Shown here in pieces: positions 15,297-23,705 of a stretch of DNA of 64,000 nt (position 1 is its first letter; the number at the start of each line of letters is the position of its first letter). A program made the position numbers and the translations under genes. The stretch comes from CBDCYH01 sp965224105 (GTDB taxonomy: Bacteria > Bacteroidota > Rhodothermia > Rhodothermales > JABDKH01). A model generated the notes under the pieces. It had not been told where the DNA came from. It saw nothing but the letters and a program-made list of their open reading frames with translations, and made no database searches. The stretch lies in contig CBDCYH010000001.1 of NCBI GenBank assembly GCA_965224105.1, forward strand, positions 310,001 through 374,000, written 5' to 3'.

Positions 15297-18098
15297 TTGG
15301 GAAGGGATGTCGCGAGCCTGAAGGGCAGGAAGATCTTCTTGCTGGATGCAATGGCACTTGCGTACAGGGCGCACTTCATTTTCATTAATCGGCCACTCGT
15401 CAATTCAAAAGGCCAGACAACCTCTGCGGCCTACGGATTTACGTCCGCCCTGCTCAAACTCATAGAGGATCACAAGATCAAGGATGTTGCTGTTGTGTTC
15501 GATGTGATGGAAGAGGGAGGCACCTTCAGGGATGAACTCTACGAGGACTACAAGGCAACGCGCGATCCGCCGCCCAAAGAGTTGCTTGCCAACATTCCAC
15601 TTATCAAAGCTGTAGTCGACGCTTTTGGTATTCTCATTCTGGAGCAAGGGGGTGTCGAAGCTGATGATGTGATCGGTACCATTTGCAAGCAAGCCGAAGA
15701 GAGAGGTGGGGAATGTGTCATCGTTTCTCCCGACAAGGACTTTAAACAATTGCTGAGTCCTGGCGTCACTCTTTTCCGACCAGCTTATCGAGGAGAAGAG
15801 TTTGATCCGCATACGGACAAAAGTTTCCGCGAGCAGTACGGCGTTGGGCCCGAGCGCTTTACCGACATTCTTGCTCTCATGGGTGATTCCGCAGACAACG
15901 TCCCGGGCGTTCCGGGGATCGGGGAAAAAACTGCTACGAAGCTCGTGCAGGAGTATGGTGATATCGAGTCAATAATAGAGCATGCAGCTGACCTGAAAGG
16001 AAAGAAAGCTCGCGAGGGGATGCTCATGCATGCCGAGGACGCCCGGCTCAGCAAGCAACTGGTGACAATAAAGACTGATGTGCCGTTAGATTTTTCGTGG
16101 CAAGACCTGGAGCTCTCAGTGCCAGAACTGGACACGATACGGCGGATCTTCGATGAGTTGGAGTTTCATACTATCCGGGACCGAACAGAAAGGATTCTCG
16201 GCAACAAACCACCAATAGGTACGGGAAAACATCAGGCGGATCTGTTCGCGTCAGACGATGATGGCGCCAGTCCGCAGAACTATGCCGTCGCAGATGCATC
16301 GTTTGATGCAGAGACCGTCGACTACTCGTTTATTAAAACCAAATCCGATCTCAAAGTCCTCGTGGATGGATTGGCCAGCTCTAACGCAATCTCATTCGAT
16401 ACAGAGACAACGGACCGAGATGCAATGTGGGCCAGCCTGGTCGGGATATCGATAACCGATAGGGCCGAGTACGCCAGATACATACCAGTTCCGCTTGCCG
16501 ACGGCACCAACCTCGAGGTTATTGCGAAGGCACTACAACCTCTCTTCGAATCCGACACTCTCAAGCTTGGTCAAAACCTCAAGTACGATATCCTCGTGCT
16601 GCAAAGGCATGGTATCTCAGTCAATGGTCCACTATTTGACACTCTGATTGCCCATTACCTAATTGCACCAGAGGAGCCGCACAACCTGGACTCCCTTGCC
16701 CTAAAGTATTTCGGGTACAAGACCATGACGTTCGAATCAATTGTTGGAACGGGAAAAGATGCGGTCTCGATTCGGGATGTACCCCTGGATAAGGTGAGTG
16801 ACTATGCGTGCGAAGATGCGGATATCGTTTTTCGTCTCCACGAAAAATTGCGAGACCAACTGATCAAAAATGATCTTCTGGAGATTGCCGAGGAGATAGA
16901 GTTTCCGCTGATTCCAGTCCTGGCAAGAATGGAGTCGACCGGGATACGAGTGGACGAAAAAATTCTTGCGGACATTTCCAAACAGATGGAGCTCGATATT
17001 GCATCTCTCCAGCAGCAAATCTTTTCAGTAGCAGGCAGAGAGTTTAATATTGGTTCACCGGCGCAGCTTGCAGAGATTCTTTTTGACGAGCTAAAACTTC
17101 CCGTCATTTCCAAAACATCAAAGGGAAAGGCATCGACGAAGGAATCTGTGTTGCGGGAACTGGCGACCGAGCATGAACTGCCCGCGCTAATTCTCGATTG
17201 GCGCCAGCTGGCGAAACTCAAAAATACCTATGTGGATACGCTTCCCAAGCTCGTGCATCCAGAGACCGGGAGAATCCATACGCAGTACAACCAGATTGTT
17301 GCAGCGACGGGCAGGTTGAGTAGTCAGAATCCCAATTTGCAGAATATCCCGATCCGTACAGACCGTGGTAGGGAAATAAGAAGCGCCTTTGTGCCGGAGG
17401 AGAAGTGGAAACTGTTGTCGGCCGATTATGTGCAGATCGAATTGCGCATACTTGCTTCCATGAGTGGTGACCAGGCGCTGATGGATGCGTTCGAATCTGG
17501 CGAAGATATCCATACCTCTACAGCTTCAAGAGTTTTTGGGATTGATCGCGCCGAGGTTACACGCGCGCAGAGGAGCAAGGCAAAAGAAGTGAACTACGGA
17601 ATACCGTACGGTATCTCGGCATTTGGGTTGGCCCTTCGGTTGCGATGCCCACGTGCGGAGGCTAGAGACCTAATTGATAGCTACAAGAGATCGTATCCGG
17701 AGGTAACACGATTTCTGCACGAACAAGTTGTAAAGGCTCGGGAGCACGGATATTCTGAGACTCTCCTCGGACGCAGGAGATACGTTCCGGCAATAAACGC
17801 GAGGAATAGAAACGAGCGCTCTGCAGCCGAGCGAATCGCTGTTAATATGCCTATTCAAGGTTCCCAGGCAGACATGATTAAAATCGCAATGATCAACCTG
17901 TCTGAGAGGCTGAACGCCGAGAACCTGGAAGCCCGGCTTCTCCTGCAGGTCCACGATGAACTCGTGCTCGAATGTCCGCCAGACGAGATGGAGCAGGTAA
18001 TGGCAATGGTGAAAGACGAGATGACAAATGCACTCCCGTTGGAGGTCCCAATAGACGTGGAAGTTCAGGCGGGCGGCAACTGGATGGAGGCGCATTAA
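15297..18098 (+). CDS. polA: DNA polymerase I
   Basis: This is the 933-residue repair and Okazaki-fragment-processing polymerase. Residues 1-290 form the 5'-3' exonuclease (DAMALAYRAHF, EADDVIGT, MGDSADNVPGVPGIGEKTA). Residues about 340-530 form the proofreading exonuclease, with all motifs kept: SFDTETT, GQNLKYD and YACED. The polymerase domain (about 560-933) has motif A ADYVQIELRILA, motif B RSKAKEVNYGIPYG and motif C LQVHDELVLE. Motif B has Tyr767 where E. coli (Phe762) and Taq (Phe667) have Phe. In Taq that change is known to relax discrimination against dideoxynucleotides. The start is a TTG at 15297 with AGAGGA just upstream. Confidence 0.97.
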   Translation: MGRDVASLKGRKIFLLDAMALAYRAHFIFINRPLVNSKGQTTSAAYGFTSALLKLIEDHKIKDVAVVFDVMEEGGTFRDELYEDYKATRDPPPKELLANIPLIKAVVDAFGILILEQGGVEADDVIGTICKQAEERGGECVIVSPDKDFKQLLSPGVTLFRPAYRGEEFDPHTDKSFREQYGVGPERFTDILALMGDSADNVPGVPGIGEKTATKLVQEYGDIESIIEHAADLKGKKAREGMLMHAEDARLSKQLVTIKTDVPLDFSWQDLELSVPELDTIRRIFDELEFHTIRDRTERILGNKPPIGTGKHQADLFASDDDGASPQNYAVADASFDAETVDYSFIKTKSDLKVLVDGLASSNAISFDTETTDRDAMWASLVGISITDRAEYARYIPVPLADGTNLEVIAKALQPLFESDTLKLGQNLKYDILVLQRHGISVNGPLFDTLIAHYLIAPEEPHNLDSLALKYFGYKTMTFESIVGTGKDAVSIRDVPLDKVSDYACEDADIVFRLHEKLRDQLIKNDLLEIAEEIEFPLIPVLARMESTGIRVDEKILADISKQMELDIASLQQQIFSVAGREFNIGSPAQLAEILFDELKLPVISKTSKGKASTKESVLRELATEHELPALILDWRQLAKLKNTYVDTLPKLVHPETGRIHTQYNQIVAATGRLSSQNPNLQNIPIRTDRGREIRSAFVPEEKWKLLSADYVQIELRILASMSGDQALMDAFESGEDIHTSTASRVFGIDRAEVTRAQRSKAKEVNYGIPYGISAFGLALRLRCPRAEARDLIDSYKRSYPEVTRFLHEQVVKAREHGYSETLLGRRRYVPAINARNRNERSAAERIAVNMPIQGSQADMIKIAMINLSERLNAENLEARLLLQVHDELVLECPPDEMEQVMAMVKDEMTNALPLEVPIDVEVQAGGNWMEAH

Positions 18099-18101
18099 AG
18101 C

Positions 18102-19367
18102 ATGAAACCCGTTCGGGAAAGTAAAAGGATCAGGGAGTATAGGCTCGGTAATGGTCTAACACTACTCGTATTACCGGATCACTCTGCGCCTGTGGCAACA
18201 GTGATGGTCACCTACGGAGTGGGTAGTGCCGACGAGGTACCGGGAGAGACGGGGGCCACCCATTTCCTGGAACACATGATGTTCAAAGGTTCCAAAAATT
18301 TCAACAGGAAACAGGGTAACGACATCTTCTCACTGTTGCAGTCTGTCGGCGCGAGGATCAATGCTACGACGTGGGTTGATAGAACAAATTACTACGAGCT
18401 CTTGCCATCGGGTTACCTGGAATTGGCATTGGAGGTGGAGTCCGATCGGATGCGCGGACTTCTGCTTGAGGACACCGAGATAGCCAGTGAAAAGACCGTC
18501 ATTCTCAACGAGCATGACCGTGGAGAAAATGAACCGTTCAGGAGACTGAATAAGAAGTTGTGGCAAACGGTGTTCGAAGGTCATCCTTACGGCCACCCAA
18601 CAATTGGTTGGCGTACAGACATTGAAAACACCAGCCGTGACAGCCTGGTAAAATTCTATAATGCCTACTACTGGCCTGTGAACACAACCTTGTCGATTAT
18701 CGGAGATGTAACGTATGAGGGGGCCTACTCACTGGCGAGCAAACACTTTGGTGGGATCGATCCGGGGAAAGAAATTTCCCGTCAGACACGAAACAGTATC
18801 CCCGGCCAAACACCGGGCCTGCGTACGTGCGAGGTTCGGATGACCGGCGACGTTGGAACTGTCATGTTAGGAATTCCCACCGTCCCTGCACTACATCGGG
18901 ATTGTGCACCACTCGCCGTGCTTGCGCACATTTTGTTCTCCGGCAGGAAATCAACCACGGCGCGCGCACTCGAGGATTCGGGGCTCGCCAGCTCGTCCGG
19001 GGGCTCGTCGATTAATCTTCGCGATTCAGGAATGATGTGGGCCTACGCCAATCTCATGACAACCACGACGGTCGACGAAGCTGGAGAAAAACTACTCGAA
19101 ACGGTTCTGCAAGTGTCTGTCACGGAAAAGGATGTCGCACAGGCCAGGCAGTCAATTCTGGAACGGGAACCCCTGAATCGTGATGGTACTTTCCAGATCG
19201 CGACCTTGCTGAACGAGGCCATAGCCGTTGGCGATTGGCAGTACTTTACTGATTATGCGGACAGAATTGCTCGCGTTACACCACAGGATGTCGTTCACGT
19301 CAAAGAAACGTATCTGCGAGAAGCTCGATCCACAGTTGCCAAGTTCCACCCTGAAACCATCACATGA
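18102..19367 (+). CDS. M16 family zinc peptidase, active subunit
   Basis: This is a pitrilysin/processing-peptidase family protease. The inverted zinc motif HFLEH is at residues 54-58 and the third ligand Glu136 lies in LNEHDRG, so the active site is intact. It is one chamber of the two-part M16B clam-shell. The 421-residue length matches the YmxG/PqqL-type single half, so a partner is needed. That partner is the next gene, which overlaps by 4 bp (ATGA). No signal peptide is evident. Bacterial pairs of this type degrade peptides, often as heterodimers. It starts 3 bp after polA ends. Confidence 0.92.
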   Translation: MKPVRESKRIREYRLGNGLTLLVLPDHSAPVATVMVTYGVGSADEVPGETGATHFLEHMMFKGSKNFNRKQGNDIFSLLQSVGARINATTWVDRTNYYELLPSGYLELALEVESDRMRGLLLEDTEIASEKTVILNEHDRGENEPFRRLNKKLWQTVFEGHPYGHPTIGWRTDIENTSRDSLVKFYNAYYWPVNTTLSIIGDVTYEGAYSLASKHFGGIDPGKEISRQTRNSIPGQTPGLRTCEVRMTGDVGTVMLGIPTVPALHRDCAPLAVLAHILFSGRKSTTARALEDSGLASSSGGSSINLRDSGMMWAYANLMTTTTVDEAGEKLLETVLQVSVTEKDVAQARQSILEREPLNRDGTFQIATLLNEAIAVGDWQYFTDYADRIARVTPQDVVHVKETYLREARSTVAKFHPETIT

Positions 19368-20626
19368 ACAGGTACGCTGATCTCGTCGAGATCCACACGC
19401 TCAAGGAAGAAGGCATACTATGGACTGCGAAAACAGACCTGGAAAATGTCGTGACGTGTAGCGGTTCGTTCTACGTGCCTGTGGACTACGCAGCGGGCGA
19501 GGATTCAACCGTAGATATTCTCTCTGGACTTCTCGAGGCTGGGACTAGTCGCAAAGACAAGTACGTGATAAGCGAGTTCATCGCAGATCGTGGAGCCGAA
19601 TTCAGTATCACTTTTGCAACTGGTCGACTGGGTTTTCGAATCCGAAGCCACAAGAAACATGTACCGGATCTCATTCATCTGGCGGGTGAATTATTTAGTG
19701 ATCCTCTCCTTTCTCAATCTGAATTTGATCTTGCATTGGCCCAGGCAAAATCTGCGCTAACCCGGCAAGCCACCCGCACTTCAGTATTGGCAGCCATTGG
19801 TCTCCGCGCGAAGCTGTTTCCGCGCGACAGTCCGTCGTTTGGTTTTTCGATTGAGGAACAACATGCGCATTACGAAGACATATCCTATGCGACGATAAGA
19901 GAATGCCATGAGCGCTTGGTTAAAAGGCGTGACTTTAGAGTTGTCGCAGTGGGGGATGTGGATCCGCCATCAATTCGAAACGCAGTGGAGGCTGCTTTTT
20001 CTCAGGTCTCCAGTGAAACGTATCATCCCCAGAGTTTTACTAATAGTCCTGTCCGGGCAACAGAGGATATCATCAGAAGAGTACCTGGCAAAATCAACGT
20101 CGATGTGCGGGCAGGGCACGCTCTGCAACTCCGGCGCGGGGATGAGGAATTTCTGGCGCTCTATGTCGCGACGCAAGCGCTTGGAGGCAACTTCTCGTCA
20201 CTGCTTATGGACAGGTTGCGAAACAGCCTCGGGCTAACGTATAGCATATCCGCCTCGATTGCGGATATTTCGATCAACCGGGATGGCTTCCTCGATATCG
20301 TCACGGCGTTCACCGATGATAATGTCAGCTCCGGTGTCGATGCGTTGCGAGAGACGTTTGCCAAATTCTGCGCGGATGGCGTTACAGAAGATGCGCTCGA
20401 GGTTCAGCAGACGATGCTTGTCGGGTTGTTCGCTGTTGGTCTCTCAACAAGCAGTGGCCTGGCCGCGTCCCTCTTGGCCAACTCTGTTCGCGGATTTGGC
20501 CCGGGCTATTTGGATGAGTTTCCTCGACTCGTCCAGGAATTAGAGGCGCGGGAGGTTAACGATGCGATTGCTCGTCACTACAAGCCTGATTACTTGCAGG
20601 TGAGTATTGCGGGCGAGGTGGGTTAG
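19364..20626 (+). CDS. M16 family peptidase-like protein, inactive partner subunit
   Basis: This is the second half of an M16B pair. The fold-defining regions are present, but the position of the zinc motif reads LLEAGT-like sequence (SGLLEAGTS) instead of HxxEH, so it cannot bind zinc. The glycine- and arginine-rich C-terminal region that binds substrate (RNSLGLTYSISAS, about residues 285-300) is conserved. Inactive partners of this kind, like the alpha subunit of mitochondrial processing peptidase, contribute the binding chamber. The 4-bp ATGA overlap with the active subunit implies coupled translation and equal amounts. It ends 8 bp from the convergent PspC gene. Confidence 0.9.
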   Translation: MNRYADLVEIHTLKEEGILWTAKTDLENVVTCSGSFYVPVDYAAGEDSTVDILSGLLEAGTSRKDKYVISEFIADRGAEFSITFATGRLGFRIRSHKKHVPDLIHLAGELFSDPLLSQSEFDLALAQAKSALTRQATRTSVLAAIGLRAKLFPRDSPSFGFSIEEQHAHYEDISYATIRECHERLVKRRDFRVVAVGDVDPPSIRNAVEAAFSQVSSETYHPQSFTNSPVRATEDIIRRVPGKINVDVRAGHALQLRRGDEEFLALYVATQALGGNFSSLLMDRLRNSLGLTYSISASIADISINRDGFLDIVTAFTDDNVSSGVDALRETFAKFCADGVTEDALEVQQTMLVGLFAVGLSTSSGLAASLLANSVRGFGPGYLDEFPRLVQELEAREVNDAIARHYKPDYLQVSIAGEVG

Positions 20627-20627
20627 C

Positions 20628-20647
20628 GCCGGATCTAGTTTTCCGGC
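20628..20647. terminator. Possible bidirectional hairpin between convergent genes
   Basis: A perfect 6-bp inverted repeat (GCCGGA/TCCGGC, 8-base loop) covers the two stop codons of the convergent M16 and PspC genes. There is only a short T run (TTTT in the loop and 3' arm) and no clean U-tract after the stem, so it is at best a weak terminator. Confidence 0.3.
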
Positions 20648-20829
20648 ATGATCACCATCAGGATGATATAGACGATAATACCGGGGAAAAATGCGCTGAA
20701 AAAACTAAGCGCGACGTACCCGAGTCTCACCACGGTCGGGTCGATATCGAAGTAGTTGCCGATGCCGGCGCAAACGCCTCCAATCATCCCCTCGCTTCTC
20801 GATTTCGTAAGTCTTTCTCCGGTGCCCAT
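20635..20829 (-). CDS. Small PspC-domain membrane protein
   Basis: This is a 64-residue single PspC domain. The N terminus RLTKSRSEGMIGGVCAGIG and DPTVVRLGYV are diagnostic of the family, and a hydrophobic segment follows (about 38-60). PspC domains occur in envelope-stress regulators of the phage-shock type. This stand-alone form is common in Bacteroidota. It is adjacent to a longer PspC protein on the same strand, 57 bp downstream of that gene's end, and probably forms an operon with it. Confidence 0.9.
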   Translation of the reverse strand: MGTGERLTKSRSEGMIGGVCAGIGNYFDIDPTVVRLGYVALSFFSAFFPGIIVYIILMVIMPEN

Positions 20830-20886
20830 AGTCTCAAAATGGTTGCTTTTCCTTCCTCTACGAGGATATTGGCGGAATGTTACTTG

Positions 20887-21525
20887 TTATCTGTCCTTGA
20901 CGATAGTGATCCGTTCCTCAATACTGAGCGGCTCCGGAGTCGGTAAAACTGCGGAAAGAATCAGATATAATAAAAAGAACGAACCCTGAGACGCGATAGT
21001 CCCGATGACGAAGGCAATCCGTACGAGCGTCGGGTCGATGTTCAAATGTTCGGCAATACCGGCACAAACTCCAGCCATCTTTTTGTCGGTCGACTTTGTG
21101 AGTCGGCGGCGTTTCTTCCTGCCTTTACGGCTTGGTTCAACGATCACTTTCCTCTTGCCAGAGGGCACTTCAATTGCTCTCTTAACCCGCTTTTTCTTTT
21201 TTGATGGGCGCCATGAGAGTATCCCGAATCCAAGGAGGATGATCAGAATCCCTCCGAGAATGGGAAGGAGACCAATCAGGCTGTCCAAAGACAAGGTTAG
21301 AAACATCCCAAGCTTCTGCAGCATGTACAGGACGCCAAATGTGATTAGGGTTAGCCCCGCGACGGTGGGCAGATTAAAGATCCCCTTTGTCTCCGTTGCC
21401 GACTCCTCGTCGAACAGGAATTCTTCCAGTTCCTCATCCGACAACAGATCGAGATCAACGCTTTCCTCCGTATCAAGAATTATGGGAGGCAGATTCGTAT
21501 TGCGAGAGCGTGAGCGGGTTGGCAT
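20887..21525 (-). CDS. Membrane protein with C-terminal PspC domain
   Basis: The 212-residue protein begins with a hydrophilic, acidic region (about 15-45, rich in Asp and Glu). Two hydrophobic helices follow (about 52-72 and 78-100), then a strongly basic linker (KKKKRVKRA, RKGRKKRRR). A PspC domain forms the C terminus (about 140-195: RLTKSTDKKMAGVCAGIA). The domain is homologous to the small PspC protein next to it. The basic linker should sit on the cytoplasmic face of the membrane. The pair looks like an envelope-stress sensing unit, although no pspA gene is in view. Regulation is not visible. Confidence 0.83.
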   Translation of the reverse strand: MPTRSRSRNTNLPPIILDTEESVDLDLLSDEELEEFLFDEESATETKGIFNLPTVAGLTLITFGVLYMLQKLGMFLTLSLDSLIGLLPILGGILIILLGFGILSWRPSKKKKRVKRAIEVPSGKRKVIVEPSRKGRKKRRRLTKSTDKKMAGVCAGIAEHLNIDPTLVRIAFVIGTIASQGSFFLLYLILSAVLPTPEPLSIEERITIVKDR

Positions 21526-21548
21526 GGGCGTACAGTAGTTTGGCGTAT

Positions 21549-22136
21549 TTACGCCGACGTACGGGTTTGGTTACATCTACGTTGTTTTGTCTCGAGGACG
21601 TTTTTTTCGGTGATAATCCAGTCGACTGGCACGTCGTGTTCTTCCGTGGGGATGCTATTCATAAGCAACCTGGTTGGGACCATACAAACGGCTGGCGTTG
21701 GATTGTTGGCCAGAAAGCGATCGTAGAAACCCCCTCCGTAGCCAAGTCGATTACCCTGTGAATCGACGGCAAGGCAAGGAGCGATAATCAGATCGATGGA
21801 TTCCACCCAGTCGGGTCCGTCCGGCTCGAAGATTCCAGCCTTGTCAGGATAGAGGAGCGCTCCGTCGAATGTTCTAAATGCCATCTGATTCTGTGGTTTC
21901 ATGACGGGCAGGAGAACATTTTTCCGAGTTTCCAGCGCTTTTCGGATGATGCACCTGGTATCGATTTCGTGTTTGTTGAGGATCGGCCAGTAGACGGCAA
22001 CCACATCTGCCTCGGTAAAAATTGGCTGATTGGACAGAGTGGATGCCATCGACATACTCCACAAATACATTTTTCTCGCCGGTATCGACTTGCGTTCGAC
22101 TCGGAGAGACTCTCTCAACTCGGGCTTGGTCATCAT
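21549..22136 (-). CDS. 5-formyltetrahydrofolate cyclo-ligase
   Basis: This enzyme converts 5-formyl-THF to 5,10-methenyl-THF using ATP, recycling folate. The family signature GNRLGYGGGFYDRFL is present at about residues 128-142. The N-terminal helix has the usual basic residues (LRESLRVERKSIP), and a YWPILNKHEIDT segment forms the nucleotide pocket. The 195-residue length is normal. It also matches the ygfA gene family, which in many bacteria follows 6S RNA, but I see no such RNA here. It is divergent from ffh across 165 bp. In this window gcvT also uses folate, but it lies 36 kb away. Confidence 0.92.
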   Translation of the reverse strand: MMTKPELRESLRVERKSIPARKMYLWSMSMASTLSNQPIFTEADVVAVYWPILNKHEIDTRCIIRKALETRKNVLLPVMKPQNQMAFRTFDGALLYPDKAGIFEPDGPDWVESIDLIIAPCLAVDSQGNRLGYGGGFYDRFLANNPTPAVCMVPTRLLMNSIPTEEHDVPVDWIITEKNVLETKQRRCNQTRTSA

Positions 22137-22219
22137 GACAGGAGCTGTGAAAAAACCGCAGATGTTTCAAAAATGGGGTAGAACAACTGTTATGGGCAGA
22201 CTATTGGGGCCAGGCAGTG

Positions 22220-22250
22220 TTTGAAGCAAGTGAATTCTGGCTTATTTTAA
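22220..22250 (+). promoter_or_regulatory. Candidate Bacteroidota-type promoter of ffh
   Basis: TTTG at 22220-22223 and TATTTTAA at 22243-22250 are separated by 19 bases. This resembles the Bacteroidota primary-sigma consensus (TTTG near -33, TAnnTTTG near -7), with six of eight bases matching in the second element. It lies about 50 bases ahead of ffh. The match is imperfect and rests on the pattern alone. Confidence 0.35.
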
Positions 22251-22256
22251 CTGTTC

Positions 22257-22277
22257 TGTACGCATTAACCGCGTACA
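22257..22277. promoter_or_regulatory. Perfect inverted repeat in ffh leader
   Basis: TGTACGC/GCGTACA arms of 7 bp flank a 7-base loop, 24 bases before the ffh start codon and just after the candidate promoter. It could be an operator for a dimeric regulator or a small hairpin in the 5' leader. No known binding motif is recognised. Confidence 0.4.
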
Positions 22278-22301
22278 CTCCGCTGATCGGCACCTACACG
22301 C

Positions 22302-23666
22302 ATGTTTGATAACTTAACAGAAAAGCTCGACAGTGCCATAAAAGGGCTTACCGGCCAGGGTAAGCTTAACGAGCTAAACATCGCCAACTCCATGCGCGAG
22401 ATCCGTCGGGCACTGCTCGACGCCGACGTGAATTATCAGGTCGCTCGCGATTTCACGAACCGCGTGAAAGAGAAGTCGATGGGAGAGGAGGTGCTCAATT
22501 CCGTTTCTCCCGGGCAGCAGCTCGTCAAAATCGTTTACGATGAGCTGGTGACGCTGCTAGGTGAGACGAAGCAGGACATTGAGTTCGCGTCCAAGCCCCC
22601 AACGGTGATTCTGGTGGCTGGACTGCAGGGCTCGGGGAAGACGACGTTTTGCGGGAAGCTTGCAAAATTTCTGAAGGCAGGAGGGAGGTCCCCACTGCTC
22701 GCAGCCGCAGACGTTTACCGGCCGGCAGCTGTTGACCAGCTTGGGAAGCTCGCGGCCGAAGTAGAGGTCCCCGTCTTTTCGATTCTGGATGGCGATGAGC
22801 CTGTTAAGGATGCAGTCCGGGTTGCGAGGGAGGCGGTAAAAGCGGCCAGGGCGGAGGCGCGTGATGTCGTCATCATCGATACCGCGGGCAGGATGCACGT
22901 GGATGAGCAGATGATGAAAGAGGTAGAGGAGATCAAGCAGGCGGTATCGCCAAACGAAATTCTATTTGTTGTCGACAGTATGACCGGCCAGGACGCAGTT
23001 AACACCGCGGCCGAGTTTAACAAACGCCTCAACTTTGACGGAGTCGTCCTTACCAAGTTGGACGGCGATACCCGCGGCGGTGCGGCATTGTCCATTCGGA
23101 CAGTGGTCGAGAAGCCGATCAAGTTTGCCTCCACGGGCGAAAAGCTTGATGCGCTGTCAGAATTTTTCCCGGACCGGATGGCACAACGGATCCTGGGGAT
23201 GGGTGACGTTGTTTCATTCGTCGAGAAGGCGCAGGAACAGTTCGATGACCGGCAGGCCGAGAAACTCCGCAAGAAGATCTCGTCCGAAAAGTTCGATCTC
23301 GAAGACTTCTACGACCAGCTGCAGCGTATAAAAAAAATGGGTTCACTCACCGATCTGGTTGGGATGATCCCTGGTGTTGGGAAGCAGATGAAAAATCTGG
23401 AAGTCGATGATGACGCCTTCCGACATATTGAAGCGATCATTCAATCGATGACGCTGGAAGAACGGCGGCGACCAGAAATTATTAATGCAAGTAGGCGCAA
23501 GCGAATCGCCAACGGTTGCGGGTTGGAGGTGCGAGACATCAATCAGATGCTCAAGCAGTTCCGTGAGATGAAGAAAATGATGAAGACGATGACCAAGCTC
23601 GTCGGCAAAGGCCGAGGGTTAAATCTGGCAAGCCTAATGGCTGGCCGGAAAGGCATCGCTAACTAA
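22302..23666 (+). CDS. ffh: Signal recognition particle protein
   Basis: Ffh is the SRP54 GTPase that binds signal sequences and delivers ribosomes to FtsY at the membrane. The N domain is followed by the GTPase with P-loop GLQGSGKTTFCGKLA (about 108-122), DTAGRMHVDE (about 195) and TKLDGDTRGGAALS (about 250). The M domain (about 300-454) has the hydrophobic groove (MGSLTDLVGMIPGVG) and the RNA-binding helix (RRKRIANGCG). The SRP RNA gene is not in view. Length is normal. It leads a cluster of translation genes (rpsP, rimM, trmD, rplS), a very common gene order. Confidence 0.97.
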   Translation: MFDNLTEKLDSAIKGLTGQGKLNELNIANSMREIRRALLDADVNYQVARDFTNRVKEKSMGEEVLNSVSPGQQLVKIVYDELVTLLGETKQDIEFASKPPTVILVAGLQGSGKTTFCGKLAKFLKAGGRSPLLAAADVYRPAAVDQLGKLAAEVEVPVFSILDGDEPVKDAVRVAREAVKAARAEARDVVIIDTAGRMHVDEQMMKEVEEIKQAVSPNEILFVVDSMTGQDAVNTAAEFNKRLNFDGVVLTKLDGDTRGGAALSIRTVVEKPIKFASTGEKLDALSEFFPDRMAQRILGMGDVVSFVEKAQEQFDDRQAEKLRKKISSEKFDLEDFYDQLQRIKKMGSLTDLVGMIPGVGKQMKNLEVDDDAFRHIEAIIQSMTLEERRRPEIINASRRKRIANGCGLEVRDINQMLKQFREMKKMMKTMTKLVGKGRGLNLASLMAGRKGIAN

Positions 23667-23705
23667 AAACAACAAAATTTACTCAACTGATTATTCGAGG
23701 TATAG

